Shown here: positions 1 to 7,207 of the stretch, one piece after another
Numbering within the stretch: the stretch's first letter is position 1
Layout of the letters: each line of letters starts with the position of its first letter
Origin: Oligoflexia bacterium
GTDB taxonomy: Bacteria; Bdellovibrionota; UBA1018
Direction: 5' to 3'
Assembly: GCA_903928955.1 (NCBI GenBank)
Contig: CAIYTD010000317.1
Span: 1 to 10,464 of the forward strand
Length of the DNA stretch: 10,464 nucleotides
The notes under the pieces: model-generated
The model's input: the letters and a program-made list of their open reading frames with translations, nothing else
Told to the model about the DNA's origin: nothing
Database searches by the model: none
Made by a program: the position numbers and the translations under genes

Positions 1-247
1 AGAAGGAGAAATCGCCCAAAAGCGATCTAAATATGGAAGAGTGTTTTATAGTTGCAATCAGTGGCCGAAATGTAATTTTGCGCTCTGGGATAAACCTCTA
101 GAGAAACCATGTCCCCAATGTGGATTTCCCATACTCAGTGAAAAAATCACTAAACGTGCTGGGCTCATGCACAAATGCTGCAAAAAAGAATGTGGATTCA
201 TTGAAATCATTGATGCTGACTACACAAAAAAAGAAGACGTAGCTTAG
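1..247 (+). CDS. topA: DNA topoisomerase I, C-terminal zinc-ribbon tail (5'-truncated by window edge)
   Basis: The frame is open from the first full codon at base 2 and runs to TAG at 245-247, giving 81 visible residues, so the gene starts outside the window. The opening residues (EGEIAQKRSKYGRVFYSC) match the usual pattern of the topoisomerase I C-terminal zinc finger, where GEI-x-KRS precedes FY-x-C-N-x-x-P-x-C. Visible residues 18 and 24 are the second Cys pair of one C4 finger, whose first CxxC lies upstream. A second finger has CPQC at 37-40 and Cys at 59/60 and 64. In this family the fingers bind single-stranded DNA and assist relaxation of negative supercoils; the catalytic Tyr domain is not in view. 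The GTG at 41 is an internal Val codon, not a start. The gene ends 5 bases from the convergent lipoprotein gene, and no terminator hairpin is visible between them. Confidence 0.87.
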   Translation, partial: EGEIAQKRSKYGRVFYSCNQWPKCNFALWDKPLEKPCPQCGFPILSEKITKRAGLMHKCCKKECGFIEIIDADYTKKEDVA

Positions 248-252
248 CCCTT

Positions 253-1089
253 TCAAGGAATCTCAAGTGTCGCATCACATTCAATGGTGTCAGACAGCAC
301 ACTCTCTTTGCTGATATATGAGTTGAAAGACAGCTCTATTTTTTCCATGTCACTACACTCATCACATCCAGCGAGAGCGCTATCAAAAAATAATTTTTGA
401 ATAGTATAGGCTCCATTATTACAAGGATCACAGTAAAATTTTCCCACATCACGGTGTCCTTCTGGGCAAGGGATATGTTGAAATCCAAAAGATGCACCCC
501 TTCCTTGACTGTGACGCGCTTCATGAAACAGTGTTGCAATTTGTTTTATGGTGTCTGACTTTTCTTGCCCAACAAAAATTTTAAAAAAAGGAGCTCCTAA
601 TTGTGCAACTCCTACTTTTTGAGAATTAATCTCCACTAATCCATGTCCAGGAATTTCAAAAATAGAAAAAGGATTACGGTAAACATTTAAAAAAGAACTA
701 GATAGATTTACCCCACGCACAGAAGCATCTAAATATCCAAAGGTTTCATCTAATAAAAATTGAATCTTATCTTCAAACCAATCCAAGAGGCTTTCTCCTG
801 TAAGCGTTTGGAGGCCTAACATTTGTTGAAGTTTCTCGGCAGCCGGTCCTCGGAGCTCCATTCTTCTCAGATAGTCAAAGTCTCCTTTTAAAATCGCATA
901 ATTCTCATCTGAGAAATGGCACCCCAAGTGAATTCGCCCTATGTCCTTTCTAGAGACACATTCTCGGTCTGAAACACTTCTTAAGACAAGCATATCACGA
1001 TAGAAATTTCTAGAGTCTCTTGCAGGGTTACAGCCGCTCAATAGGCTTATAAAACTAAGTAAGACACAAGCTCTCAGTAGGATTTTCAT
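253..1089 (-). CDS. Cys-rich lipoprotein with HEARH metallopeptidase-like motif
   Basis: I do not recognise a named family. From the chosen ATG at 1089 the protein has 278 residues and starts with a clear lipoprotein signal: MK, a hydrophobic stretch, then the lipobox LSGC with lipidated Cys20. Asn at +2 is compatible with outer-membrane sorting. The mature part has a mixed alpha/beta look and an HExxH motif (FHEARHSQG, HEARH at 189-193), which is the zincin signature of zinc peptidases. It is followed by a Cys/His-rich segment (H205, C208, H212, C220, C223) and further Cys at 242, 245 and 271. With C44 and C57 this makes eight non-lipidated Cys, consistent with disulfides in the envelope. 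The third zinc ligand cannot be assigned by eye. An in-frame TTG at 1119 would add 10 residues and overlap ddl, but it would bury the signal peptide, so ATG 1089 is preferred; no strong Shine-Dalgarno is seen for either. The gene follows ddl by 23 bases and is probably co-transcribed with it. Confidence 0.75.
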   Translation of the reverse strand: MKILLRACVLLSFISLLSGCNPARDSRNFYRDMLVLRSVSDRECVSRKDIGRIHLGCHFSDENYAILKGDFDYLRRMELRGPAAEKLQQMLGLQTLTGESLLDWFEDKIQFLLDETFGYLDASVRGVNLSSSFLNVYRNPFSIFEIPGHGLVEINSQKVGVAQLGAPFFKIFVGQEKSDTIKQIATLFHEARHSQGRGASFGFQHIPCPEGHRDVGKFYCDPCNNGAYTIQKLFFDSALAGCDECSDMEKIELSFNSYISKESVLSDTIECDATLEIP

Positions 1090-1112
1090 TTTAACTGGTC
1101 GCTGAGAAAATA

Positions 1113-2201
1113 TTAGCAATGATAATCACGTACGAGATCTTTCTTTCGAACTTGACGAGCTATTGCGAGGTCAACCAAATGGGAAAGTAATTCTCTATAA
1201 GGAATCCCTGAATACTCCCACATTTTAGGATACATACTAATGGAAGTGAATCCTGGAAGTGTATTGACTTCATTAAAATAAAAATCACCTGAGTCTTGAT
1301 CTAAAAATAAGTCCACCCGTGCCATACCTTCACATTCTAATATTTCAAAAGCTCCTCTTGCAATTTGTTGTGCAGTAACAATTTGAGAAGGACTCAATGG
1401 AGCCGGTATCAACAGCTTAGCGCCTTTTTCGTCTAAATACTTAGCTTCATAAGAGTAAAATTCATGTTGAGAAATCACTTCTCCAGGTGCACTGACCAAA
1501 GGGGGATTCCCTAGCTTTGAGTCCTCTAATACTGCAAATTCTATTTCTCTCGCGTTCACTGCTTTTTCAATTAAAATTTTAAAATCATATCGGAATGCAT
1601 CTTTCAATGCTTCTTCTAACTGTTCCGCCTGCTTAACCTTGTGTACTCCAACACTGGATCCTAAATTAGCTGGCTTTACGAAAACAGGATAACCTAATTC
1701 CTTGTCTATTCGACTGGCCAATCGAGGTTCTGCTTGCCATTGACACTTTTTCACCGTAATCGAGCGAACCACCGGAATACCAGCCGACTTCGCTAATTTT
1801 TTTGCGATAACCTTATCCATACCTATAGCGGAAGCTAATACTCCACTTCCTACATAGGGGACATCAGCCAGTTCTAATAAACCTTGAATAGTTCCATCTT
1901 CACAAAGAGGTCCATGCATAACAGGAAAAACAACATCAATAGCCTCTCGCCTTCCGGGTGTTTCCAAATAAAAGAAATGCGCTTTTCTATCCACCGGATA
2001 GGGCAACAGAAGAACGGGATGACTTAAATTTTTACTTTTGAGATGCCACTTACCCTCTTTATCAATCAACACAGGAAGCACCTCAAATCGATGAGGATCT
2101 AAGAACTCAATGACTGAGGCAGCTGACCTTAAAGAAATTTCGTGCTCTCCTGAACGACCACCATAGAGAACCATGATGCGAATTTTTTTTTGATTCTTCA
2201 T
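1113..2201 (-). CDS. ddl: D-alanine--D-alanine ligase (ATP-grasp)
   Basis: Cytoplasmic enzyme that joins two D-Ala with ATP hydrolysis to make the dipeptide for UDP-MurNAc-pentapeptide, a peptidoglycan precursor. The 362-residue protein has the Ddl layout. The N-terminal lobe has GGRSGEHEIS at 14-23 (Glu19 matches the substrate-binding Glu15 of E. coli DdlB) and HGPLCEDGTIQG near 96-107. The ATP-grasp core has VFVKPANLGSSVG at 173-185. The omega-loop FYSYEAKYLD lies at 248-257. The Mg-binding residues are D297, E311 and N313 (ARVDLFLD, FNEVNTLPG). Tyr255 in the EAKY motif is the residue typical of D-Ala-D-Ala rather than D-Ala-D-lactate ligases, so this looks like a housekeeping enzyme and not a Van-type resistance ligase. 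The length fits the longer DdlA-like subgroup. The ATG has AGGA ten bases upstream (2212-2215). It is the first gene of a probable two-gene unit with the HEARH lipoprotein and is divergent from the glutamate dehydrogenase. Confidence 0.96.
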   Translation of the reverse strand: MKNQKKIRIMVLYGGRSGEHEISLRSAASVIEFLDPHRFEVLPVLIDKEGKWHLKSKNLSHPVLLLPYPVDRKAHFFYLETPGRREAIDVVFPVMHGPLCEDGTIQGLLELADVPYVGSGVLASAIGMDKVIAKKLAKSAGIPVVRSITVKKCQWQAEPRLASRIDKELGYPVFVKPANLGSSVGVHKVKQAEQLEEALKDAFRYDFKILIEKAVNAREIEFAVLEDSKLGNPPLVSAPGEVISQHEFYSYEAKYLDEKGAKLLIPAPLSPSQIVTAQQIARGAFEILECEGMARVDLFLDQDSGDFYFNEVNTLPGFTSISMYPKMWEYSGIPYRELLSHLVDLAIARQVRKKDLVRDYHC

Positions 2202-2276
2202 AGTATTTTCATCCTACTTGATTAGAAATCATTTTAAAAGTAAGGTCCTAATAAAGGCAACAAAGGAAAGAGAAAT
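2202..2276. promoter_or_regulatory. Divergent ddl / glutamate dehydrogenase intergenic region
   Basis: These 75 bases lie between the two divergent starts, so promoters for both genes must be here or inside the coding regions. For the plus-strand gene a TTGATT at 2218-2223 is followed, after 17 bases, by TAAGGT at 2241-2246. This is only a weak sigma-70-like pair, since the -10 matches three of six bases. A good Shine-Dalgarno (AAAGGAAAG, 2262-2270) precedes the ATG at 2277. On the minus strand, AGGA at 2212-2215 serves ddl. I see no GG-N10-GC sigma-54 element and no clear operator palindrome. Confidence 0.35.
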
Positions 2277-3581
2277 ATGTCTGAAACTAAAGGTACCCTT
2301 AGCTCTCACCTCTGGGATTCGAGTGATCTCTATCGAAACTCGATTATGCAGCTTCAAGAAGCAGCAGAAACCATGCAACTGGATCCTAATATTGCAGAGC
2401 GTTTAAAAGTTCCTAAGCGGGCTCTCATTGTCAGTGTCCCTATCCGTTTAGATGATGGAAGTATTAAATGCTTCGAGGGATATCGAGTTCAGCACAATAT
2501 GACGCTTGGGCCTGGAAAGGGAGGAATTCGCTTCCACCCCGAGGTTAACTTATCTGAAGTTGCTGGGCTTGCTATGCTGATGACTTTTAAATGCTCACTC
2601 GTAGGACTCCCTCTCGGAGGAGCAAAGGGAGGAATTCGAGTCGATCCCAATAAACTTTCTCGTCAAGAAGCGCAGGCCTTAACACGGCGCTATACGAGCG
2701 AAATTAATATGATTATCGGTCCTGACAAGGATATTCCAGCACCCGATGTAGGAACTGACTCTCAACATATGGCTTGGATGATGGACACCTATTCTCAAGA
2801 AAAGGGGTTCGCTATTCCAGGCGTAGTGACTGGAAAACCCATTGAGATTGGTGGGTCTTTAGGCCGGGCTGAAAGCACTGGGCGAGGAGTCGTTTATACC
2901 ATTCAACATGCTGCTCATCATCTCCAGTCAGTAGGTAAGCCTTATCCCAAAATGGATCACTCAACAACGGTCTCTGTGCATGGATTTGGAAAAGTAGGAG
3001 CTGTAGCTGCTCTTGAAATTTATCAGCTAGGCACCAAAGTCGTAGCTATTAGTGATGTTTCAGGTGGAATTTACAATAAAAATGGATTGAACATTCCAGA
3101 AGTGAATCTTTATTTATCGAAACATAGAACTTTGATCGGGTTTCCAGAAGCTGAGTCCATTTCAAATGAAGAGCTATTTGGAATTCCAGTAGACATTCTT
3201 ATCCCCGCAGCGATTGATGGGGTGATTACTTCTCAGAACGTAGGTCATGTCCAAGCTACCATCATTGCGGAAGGAGCTAATGGTCCCATCACCAATGAAG
3301 CTCTCAAAGAATTAGAAGGTAGGAATATCTTCATTATTCCTGATGTTCTCTGTAACGCAGGAGGAGTTATTGTATCGTATTTTGAATGGGTACAAGGAAT
3401 TCAAAATTTTTTCTGGAGCGAGAAAGAAGTCAATAGTAAACTAGCGGAAGTAATGGCAAATGCGTTTCAAAAAGTAATGCACGTACAAGCGCGCTACCAA
3501 TGCGGAATGAAAACAGCAGCATTTATTTCAGGCGTGGATCGACTCAACCGAGCAATGTTGCTCCGAGGGTTGTTTCCATAA
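2277..3581 (+). CDS. gdhA: Hexameric glutamate dehydrogenase (Glu/Leu/Phe/Val dehydrogenase family)
   Basis: Catalyses reversible oxidative deamination of L-glutamate to 2-oxoglutarate and ammonia in the cytoplasm, linking nitrogen and carbon metabolism. At 434 residues it has the usual size of the roughly 50-kDa hexameric class. The N-terminal substrate domain keeps the catalytic set seen in Clostridium symbiosum GDH with a constant offset of eight: K81 in PGKGGIRFHP, K105 in TFKCSLVG, K117 in LPLGGAKGGI and D157 in PAPDVGT. The Rossmann domain has VHGFGKVG at 234-241 (GxGxxG) and ends its second strand in AISD260. SYFEW at 367-371 carries the Ser that, with K81, favours glutamate over branched or aromatic amino acids. 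The sequence looks closer to the RocG/GudB-like catabolic type than to E. coli GdhA; NAD versus NADP preference cannot be fixed by eye, and the symbol is only a family label. The start is supported by AAAGGAAAG at 2262-2270. It is convergent with the response regulator gene and shares a 38-base spacer with it. Confidence 0.94.
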   Translation: MSETKGTLSSHLWDSSDLYRNSIMQLQEAAETMQLDPNIAERLKVPKRALIVSVPIRLDDGSIKCFEGYRVQHNMTLGPGKGGIRFHPEVNLSEVAGLAMLMTFKCSLVGLPLGGAKGGIRVDPNKLSRQEAQALTRRYTSEINMIIGPDKDIPAPDVGTDSQHMAWMMDTYSQEKGFAIPGVVTGKPIEIGGSLGRAESTGRGVVYTIQHAAHHLQSVGKPYPKMDHSTTVSVHGFGKVGAVAALEIYQLGTKVVAISDVSGGIYNKNGLNIPEVNLYLSKHRTLIGFPEAESISNEELFGIPVDILIPAAIDGVITSQNVGHVQATIIAEGANGPITNEALKELEGRNIFIIPDVLCNAGGVIVSYFEWVQGIQNFFWSEKEVNSKLAEVMANAFQKVMHVQARYQCGMKTAAFISGVDRLNRAMLLRGLFP

Positions 3582-3589
3582 ATCTAGGT

Positions 3590-3616
3590 GTTCTGGGTAG
3601 GAGTCCTACCCAGAAC
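3590..3616. terminator. Palindromic hairpin between convergent genes, probable bidirectional terminator
   Basis: A 13-base arm (GTTCTGGGTAGGA, 3590-3602) is followed by one central base and its exact reverse complement (3604-3616). Folded as RNA it would give about 12 base pairs with a 3-base loop on either strand. It occupies the middle of the 38-base gap between the two convergent stops (3579-3581 and 3620-3622), the expected place for a shared terminator. There is no strong T run on either side: the plus strand follows with CTATTATTC and the minus strand with CTAGATTTA. It may therefore work as a weak intrinsic terminator or as a 3'-end stabilising hairpin. Confidence 0.62.
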
Positions 3617-3619
3617 CTA

Positions 3620-5050
3620 TTATTCAAACTGACGCTTCAAACCCAATTCTTTCATTTTCAATTGAAGCCCTTTCCGAGAAAGCCCTAATTTTTCAGCAGT
3701 TCGAGTCACATTTCCTCTCGTTTCTTCCAGCGCTTTTTCGATCAGATCGCGCTCTAACGATTGAGTTTGTTTTCTCACTATTTGCTTTAAACTCGCAGGT
3801 TCAAGAGATGCTTCCGGAGTCTTTTGAGTAATCCAAGCAGAAAATTCTTCCGGTAAATCCTCTGCGGTAAGAATAGTTCCATCACACATGAGGATCATTC
3901 TCTCGAGAACGTTTTCCAATTGCCTAATATTCCCAGGCCAAGAATGGGACTTCAAAGCATTCAAAGTTTCCGGAGTCAGACCTGTAATTCCTTTTTTAAG
4001 TTTCTGATTAAATTGCAGAAGAAAGTAACGCACCAAAAGATCAATATCTTCTTTTCGATCTCGCAAAGGAGGTAAATAAATCGGCACCACATTTAATCGG
4101 TAAAATAAATCCTCGCGAAATCGTCCCAATTTCACTTCTGACTCTAAATCTTTGTTAGTTGCAGTAATAATCCGAACATCCACTTTGATCGTATGAACTC
4201 CTCCGACCCTCTCAAATTCCTGTTCCTGTAAAATCCTAAGGAGCTTAACCTGCATTTCAAGCGGCATTTCGCCGACTTCATCCAAAAATAAAGTTCCCTC
4301 GTGTGCCAGCTCAAATCGCCCTGGCTTTGAAGCTACTGCGCCTGTAAAAGCACCCTTCTCAAACCCAAAAAGTTCACTTTCGATGAGAGTTGCTGGAATC
4401 GCAGCACAATTGATCTTTACAAAGGGTTTATTTTCTCGACCCGAGTTCCGATGTATTTCAAAGGCGACTAATTCTTTTCCTGTACCGCTTTCTCCCCAAA
4501 CCAAAACAGTAGAGGGAGAATGAGCAATTTTAGAAATCACTTTAAATATTTCCTGCATCTGTATGCTTGAACCAATCATAGAGGAAATAGATCCTGACAA
4601 ATTTTCCACTGATGATACGCTTGAAGAATTTACTCCCTTTTGATCCGACTGACTAAAATAGATAATAGGTTCCTTTTGCCTCTGTCGGTGAGTGGCAACA
4701 GCTTTTTGAACAACGTTCAAAAGATCTGTCTGATCAAAAGGTTTAGTAACAAAATCAAAAGCACCTTGCTTTAATGCACTGACTGCCGATTCAACAGTAG
4801 CATAAGCAGTGATGATGACAACTGGAACCTGAGGATGATTTTTGTGACAAAACTCTAAAATTTCCATTCCACCAGGTCCGGGCATATAAAGATCTGTGAC
4901 AATCGCATCTACATCTTCAACTGCTAGAGCATCCAGTGCTTCAACACTATCATTAAAAACAATAGCTTCAAAACCAGCCCTCTCCAACATTGCCTGAACT
5001 ACAAATGTAATATTCTTCTCGTCATCTACGACCAGAACACGTCCTAGCAC
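3620..5050 (-). CDS. NtrC-family sigma-54-dependent response regulator
   Basis: Cytoplasmic transcription activator with the full three-domain layout in 476 residues. The receiver (about 1-120) has acidic D9/D10, phospho-acceptor D53 (VTDLYMP), T81 and K103 (TKPF). The AAA+ sigma-54 interaction domain (about 158-395) has Walker A GESGTGKE at 186-193, the GAFTGA loop at 233-238 that contacts sigma-54, Walker B TLFLDE at 253-258, and the FREDLFYRLN stretch at 311-320. A Fis-type helix-turn-helix lies at the C terminus (about 446-471, TAEKLGLSRKGLQLKM). All catalytic motifs are intact, so it should be an ATP-using enhancer-binding activator. The linker at 133-162 is strikingly Ser-rich. Translation starts at GTG 5050, fixed by the strong AAGGAGT eight bases upstream. 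It follows the histidine kinase gene by 6 bases and is almost surely its partner. Target genes cannot be told from the sequence; no sigma-54 promoter is evident in this window. Confidence 0.95.
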   Translation of the reverse strand: MLGRVLVVDDEKNITFVVQAMLERAGFEAIVFNDSVEALDALAVEDVDAIVTDLYMPGPGGMEILEFCHKNHPQVPVVIITAYATVESAVSALKQGAFDFVTKPFDQTDLLNVVQKAVATHRQRQKEPIIYFSQSDQKGVNSSSVSSVENLSGSISSMIGSSIQMQEIFKVISKIAHSPSTVLVWGESGTGKELVAFEIHRNSGRENKPFVKINCAAIPATLIESELFGFEKGAFTGAVASKPGRFELAHEGTLFLDEVGEMPLEMQVKLLRILQEQEFERVGGVHTIKVDVRIITATNKDLESEVKLGRFREDLFYRLNVVPIYLPPLRDRKEDIDLLVRYFLLQFNQKLKKGITGLTPETLNALKSHSWPGNIRQLENVLERMILMCDGTILTAEDLPEEFSAWITQKTPEASLEPASLKQIVRKQTQSLERDLIEKALEETRGNVTRTAEKLGLSRKGLQLKMKELGLKRQFE

Positions 5051-5056
5051 TTCAAA

Positions 5057-7138
5057 TTACTCCTTCGCATAAGGTAATACCATAGATACCCTTGTAAAGC
5101 GTCCTTCTTCACTCACTACTTCAATCCTTCCGCGATGGGCTTCCATAATTTTATGAGAAATAGATAAGCCTAGCCCTGTTCCTCCAGGGGAAGTAGTAAA
5201 GAAAGGAATGAAGATTTTTTCCAAATTCTCCTTTTTTATACCTTGTCCATTGTCCTCAACCTCCAGAATAACCTCTCCATTTTGTAAATTTTCATCCACT
5301 CTCACGCTGACATGAATCACTCCAGACTTTTTATTCACTGCATTCTGTGCATTTTGGATCAAATTAATGAGGACTTGCCGAATCTGTTCAGGCGAAGCCA
5401 TGATCCAAGCAGGAACTCGTGAAGAATAGAATTCAAATTGAATCGATTGAACCATACCGGTTTTCATGAGTTCAATGGTTTTTTCAGCAAGTTTTGATAA
5501 ATCGACAGGAGTCAGAACTAAAACAGATGGCTTAGAATAATCTAAAAACTGAGTCACTACACGGTTTAAACGATCTACTTCCTCTAAGATCACCTTCAAA
5601 AACTGACTTTCAGGTCGATCCCGAGAAGGATCTAAAAATTGTGCAGCCCCTTGAATCGCCCCCAGAGGATTTCTAATTTCATGTGCAAGACCTGCTGCCA
5701 TTTCTCCTAAAGCTGCAAGACGATCTTTTTCTCTTAACTTTGTATAAACTTCCATACTCTGCATAGCTCGTGCGGCTTGCTCAAAAAAGGGATAAAGAAT
5801 AGGTAAAAGTCCCCAGTTATTCCCCCAGGGTTCAGGAGGAGACGGAACCCATACTGTCACAAATCCCAAAACTCTACCCGAATCAAAAAGTGGAATAAGT
5901 AGATTTCCACCCAAAGCCTTCAATCCTTGAATGAGTAATCTTAAATTTTCTCTTTGAAATTTACTGGCAGATCGGTCGACTTCATTTTCCAAAATTTGAT
6001 CTAATAATACTGGAAACTGCCCTTTTTTCGCTAATTCTTCACAATACTGTAAGATGGAATAGCTAGCCAATACCTCTTTAAAGAGAAAATCAAAACCAGA
6101 AAGAGGCTCTATCATCGGCTCTTTCCCGATCATTCTTACTCTACGGTACTTCATTCCCTTGCTTTGTAAAATAAAAAGTGCTGCCCATTCAGGTTGAAGT
6201 GTCAGCTCTGTTGTTGCTAAAATAACTTGAAATAAAGCCCCTAAATCAACTACCCCTGTCAGTTTACATTGAGCATCCCTCAGAACATGCTGGAGACGTC
6301 TATATTTTTGAGTAAGAAGCCTTTGAGTAAAATATCCCACAAGTGCACGTAAAGGATCCAAAAGCATGAGCATCAAAAAAGAAGCAATAAAAGAGTTCAA
6401 AAAAAATAAACCCGGACTATTTTCAATCCAAGCAACTAAAAGTGCATAAACGACTGTCAATGTGAAAGCTACAACGAGGAGCACCAAAAACCGAGAAAAG
6501 AGGGCACTCATATTAAGTAATCGCTGCTGAGTAATGGCTTGACTCAAGAAAAACAAATAAACAATTAATGAAAGATTCCCGACAAAAGGACAAATCCTCC
6601 CCATCCATGGAACATGGTCCATCACGGATGTCACTAGAACAATCAAACCTCCAAAATAGATTAAATTTCTCCTCCCTAATCCTACAACGGGTAATTTTGG
6701 AAACTGCTGATTCCGCCACATCAACTGAAGTGTTTGTAAAACAATCAATATCGGACAAAAATAAATCAACTCGAGAACCCAGGGCAAATGATCCAAACGA
6801 AAAAGAAGAGCGAGAGAGAGTGCAAATGCAACCACTAAACTCAAGTAGAAAAGTTTACGACTCTTCCCATCTTCAATTCGAACCATCACTCGGATAAAAT
6901 ACAATCCTGATGGTGCTAAGAAGATATTCAAAAGCAAGTGAAGCCGATAAAATCCAATACTAGGCCAAATTTTATCCAAAAAAAAAGAAAGAGACCATCC
7001 TGAAATCAGTGTAGTTAATAGTGCAAAGGACAGAAATAGAACATTTTTAACATTCCTTGCAAGCACTGAAAATCCAAAGGAAAAGCTAGTTACGCCAACC
7101 AAAAGAGCAGACTGACCTAATAAATCCATTTCATGCAC
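5057..7138 (-). CDS. Membrane sensor histidine kinase, multi-TM + GAF + HisKA + HATPase
   Basis: Inner-membrane sensor kinase of 693 residues. The N-terminal third has about nine hydrophobic segments (roughly 8-26, 32-53, 64-84, 96-114, 119-141, 157-175, 182-202, 216-238, 242-262) with short loops and no large periplasmic domain. The signal is thus probably sensed within the membrane or by the cytosolic GAF-like domain at about 296-465. HisKA has H486 in GLAHEIRNPLG; E487 and N490 form the E-x-x-N pattern associated with phosphatase activity. The ATPase domain has the N box N592/N596, G1 box DNGQG at 629-633, FFTT at 646-649 and G2 box GGTGLGLS at 652-659. It lies directly upstream of the NtrC-type regulator and should phosphorylate it. 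The layout resembles 7TM-type kinases and also PrsK of PEP-CTERM systems, but no exosortase or polysaccharide gene is in view to support the latter. The GTG at 7138 is preferred because AGGA (7148-7151) lies at good spacing; ATG at 7129 (codon 4) is the alternative. Confidence 0.93.
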   Translation of the reverse strand: MHEMDLLGQSALLVGVTSFSFGFSVLARNVKNVLFLSFALLTTLISGWSLSFFLDKIWPSIGFYRLHLLLNIFLAPSGLYFIRVMVRIEDGKSRKLFYLSLVVAFALSLALLFRLDHLPWVLELIYFCPILIVLQTLQLMWRNQQFPKLPVVGLGRRNLIYFGGLIVLVTSVMDHVPWMGRICPFVGNLSLIVYLFFLSQAITQQRLLNMSALFSRFLVLLVVAFTLTVVYALLVAWIENSPGLFFLNSFIASFLMLMLLDPLRALVGYFTQRLLTQKYRRLQHVLRDAQCKLTGVVDLGALFQVILATTELTLQPEWAALFILQSKGMKYRRVRMIGKEPMIEPLSGFDFLFKEVLASYSILQYCEELAKKGQFPVLLDQILENEVDRSASKFQRENLRLLIQGLKALGGNLLIPLFDSGRVLGFVTVWVPSPPEPWGNNWGLLPILYPFFEQAARAMQSMEVYTKLREKDRLAALGEMAAGLAHEIRNPLGAIQGAAQFLDPSRDRPESQFLKVILEEVDRLNRVVTQFLDYSKPSVLVLTPVDLSKLAEKTIELMKTGMVQSIQFEFYSSRVPAWIMASPEQIRQVLINLIQNAQNAVNKKSGVIHVSVRVDENLQNGEVILEVEDNGQGIKKENLEKIFIPFFTTSPGGTGLGLSISHKIMEAHRGRIEVVSEEGRFTRVSMVLPYAKE
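5059..5065 (-). promoter_or_regulatory. Shine-Dalgarno of the response regulator, inside the kinase stop region
   Basis: AAGGAGT on the minus strand lies eight bases before the GTG at 5050 and overlaps the last bases of the kinase coding region, whose TAA is at 5057-5059. It decides the GTG start, and its position suggests translational coupling of kinase and regulator. Confidence 0.8.
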
Positions 7139-7207
7139 TCTAACAGTTTCCTACAGAGTTCGTCTAAAAAAATTAAGTTATCTCGATCTACACCGATAGT
7201 AGGATAT
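7139..7207. promoter_or_regulatory. Divergent spacer between kinase operon and small membrane-protein gene
   Basis: Sixty-nine AT-rich bases separate the two divergent starts and must hold or border the promoters of the kinase/regulator operon and of the small plus-strand gene. A minus-strand AGGAAA (7147-7152) is the probable ribosome site of the kinase. I could not make a convincing -35/-10 pair, sigma-54 element or operator by eye. Confidence 0.3.

Noticed and set aside
1113..2201. Van-type D-Ala-D-lactate or D-Ala-D-Ser ligase, i.e. a resistance gene
   Set aside because: The omega-loop has EAKY with Tyr255, typical of D-Ala-D-Ala ligases, and no vanH, vanX or vanRS-like partner is adjacent.
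2218..2406. 62-codon plus-strand frame over the start of the glutamate dehydrogenase
   Set aside because: It overlaps the strongly supported dehydrogenase frame and has no recognisable features.
6568..6897. 109-codon open frame on the plus strand
   Set aside because: It lies fully antisense to the TM region of the histidine kinase, whose coding is well supported; the peptide shows no domain or ribosome site.
3620..7138. Assignment of the kinase/regulator pair as PEP-CTERM PrsK/PrsR
   Set aside because: The architecture is similar, but there is no exosortase, PEP-CTERM protein or polysaccharide gene in the window, so naming it would be unsupported.
7133..7207. Upstream ATG at 7133 extending the small membrane-protein gene by 25 residues
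   Set aside because: It overlaps the divergent kinase start, has no ribosome site, and its added residues are low-complexity and polar, placing the TM segment far from the N terminus.
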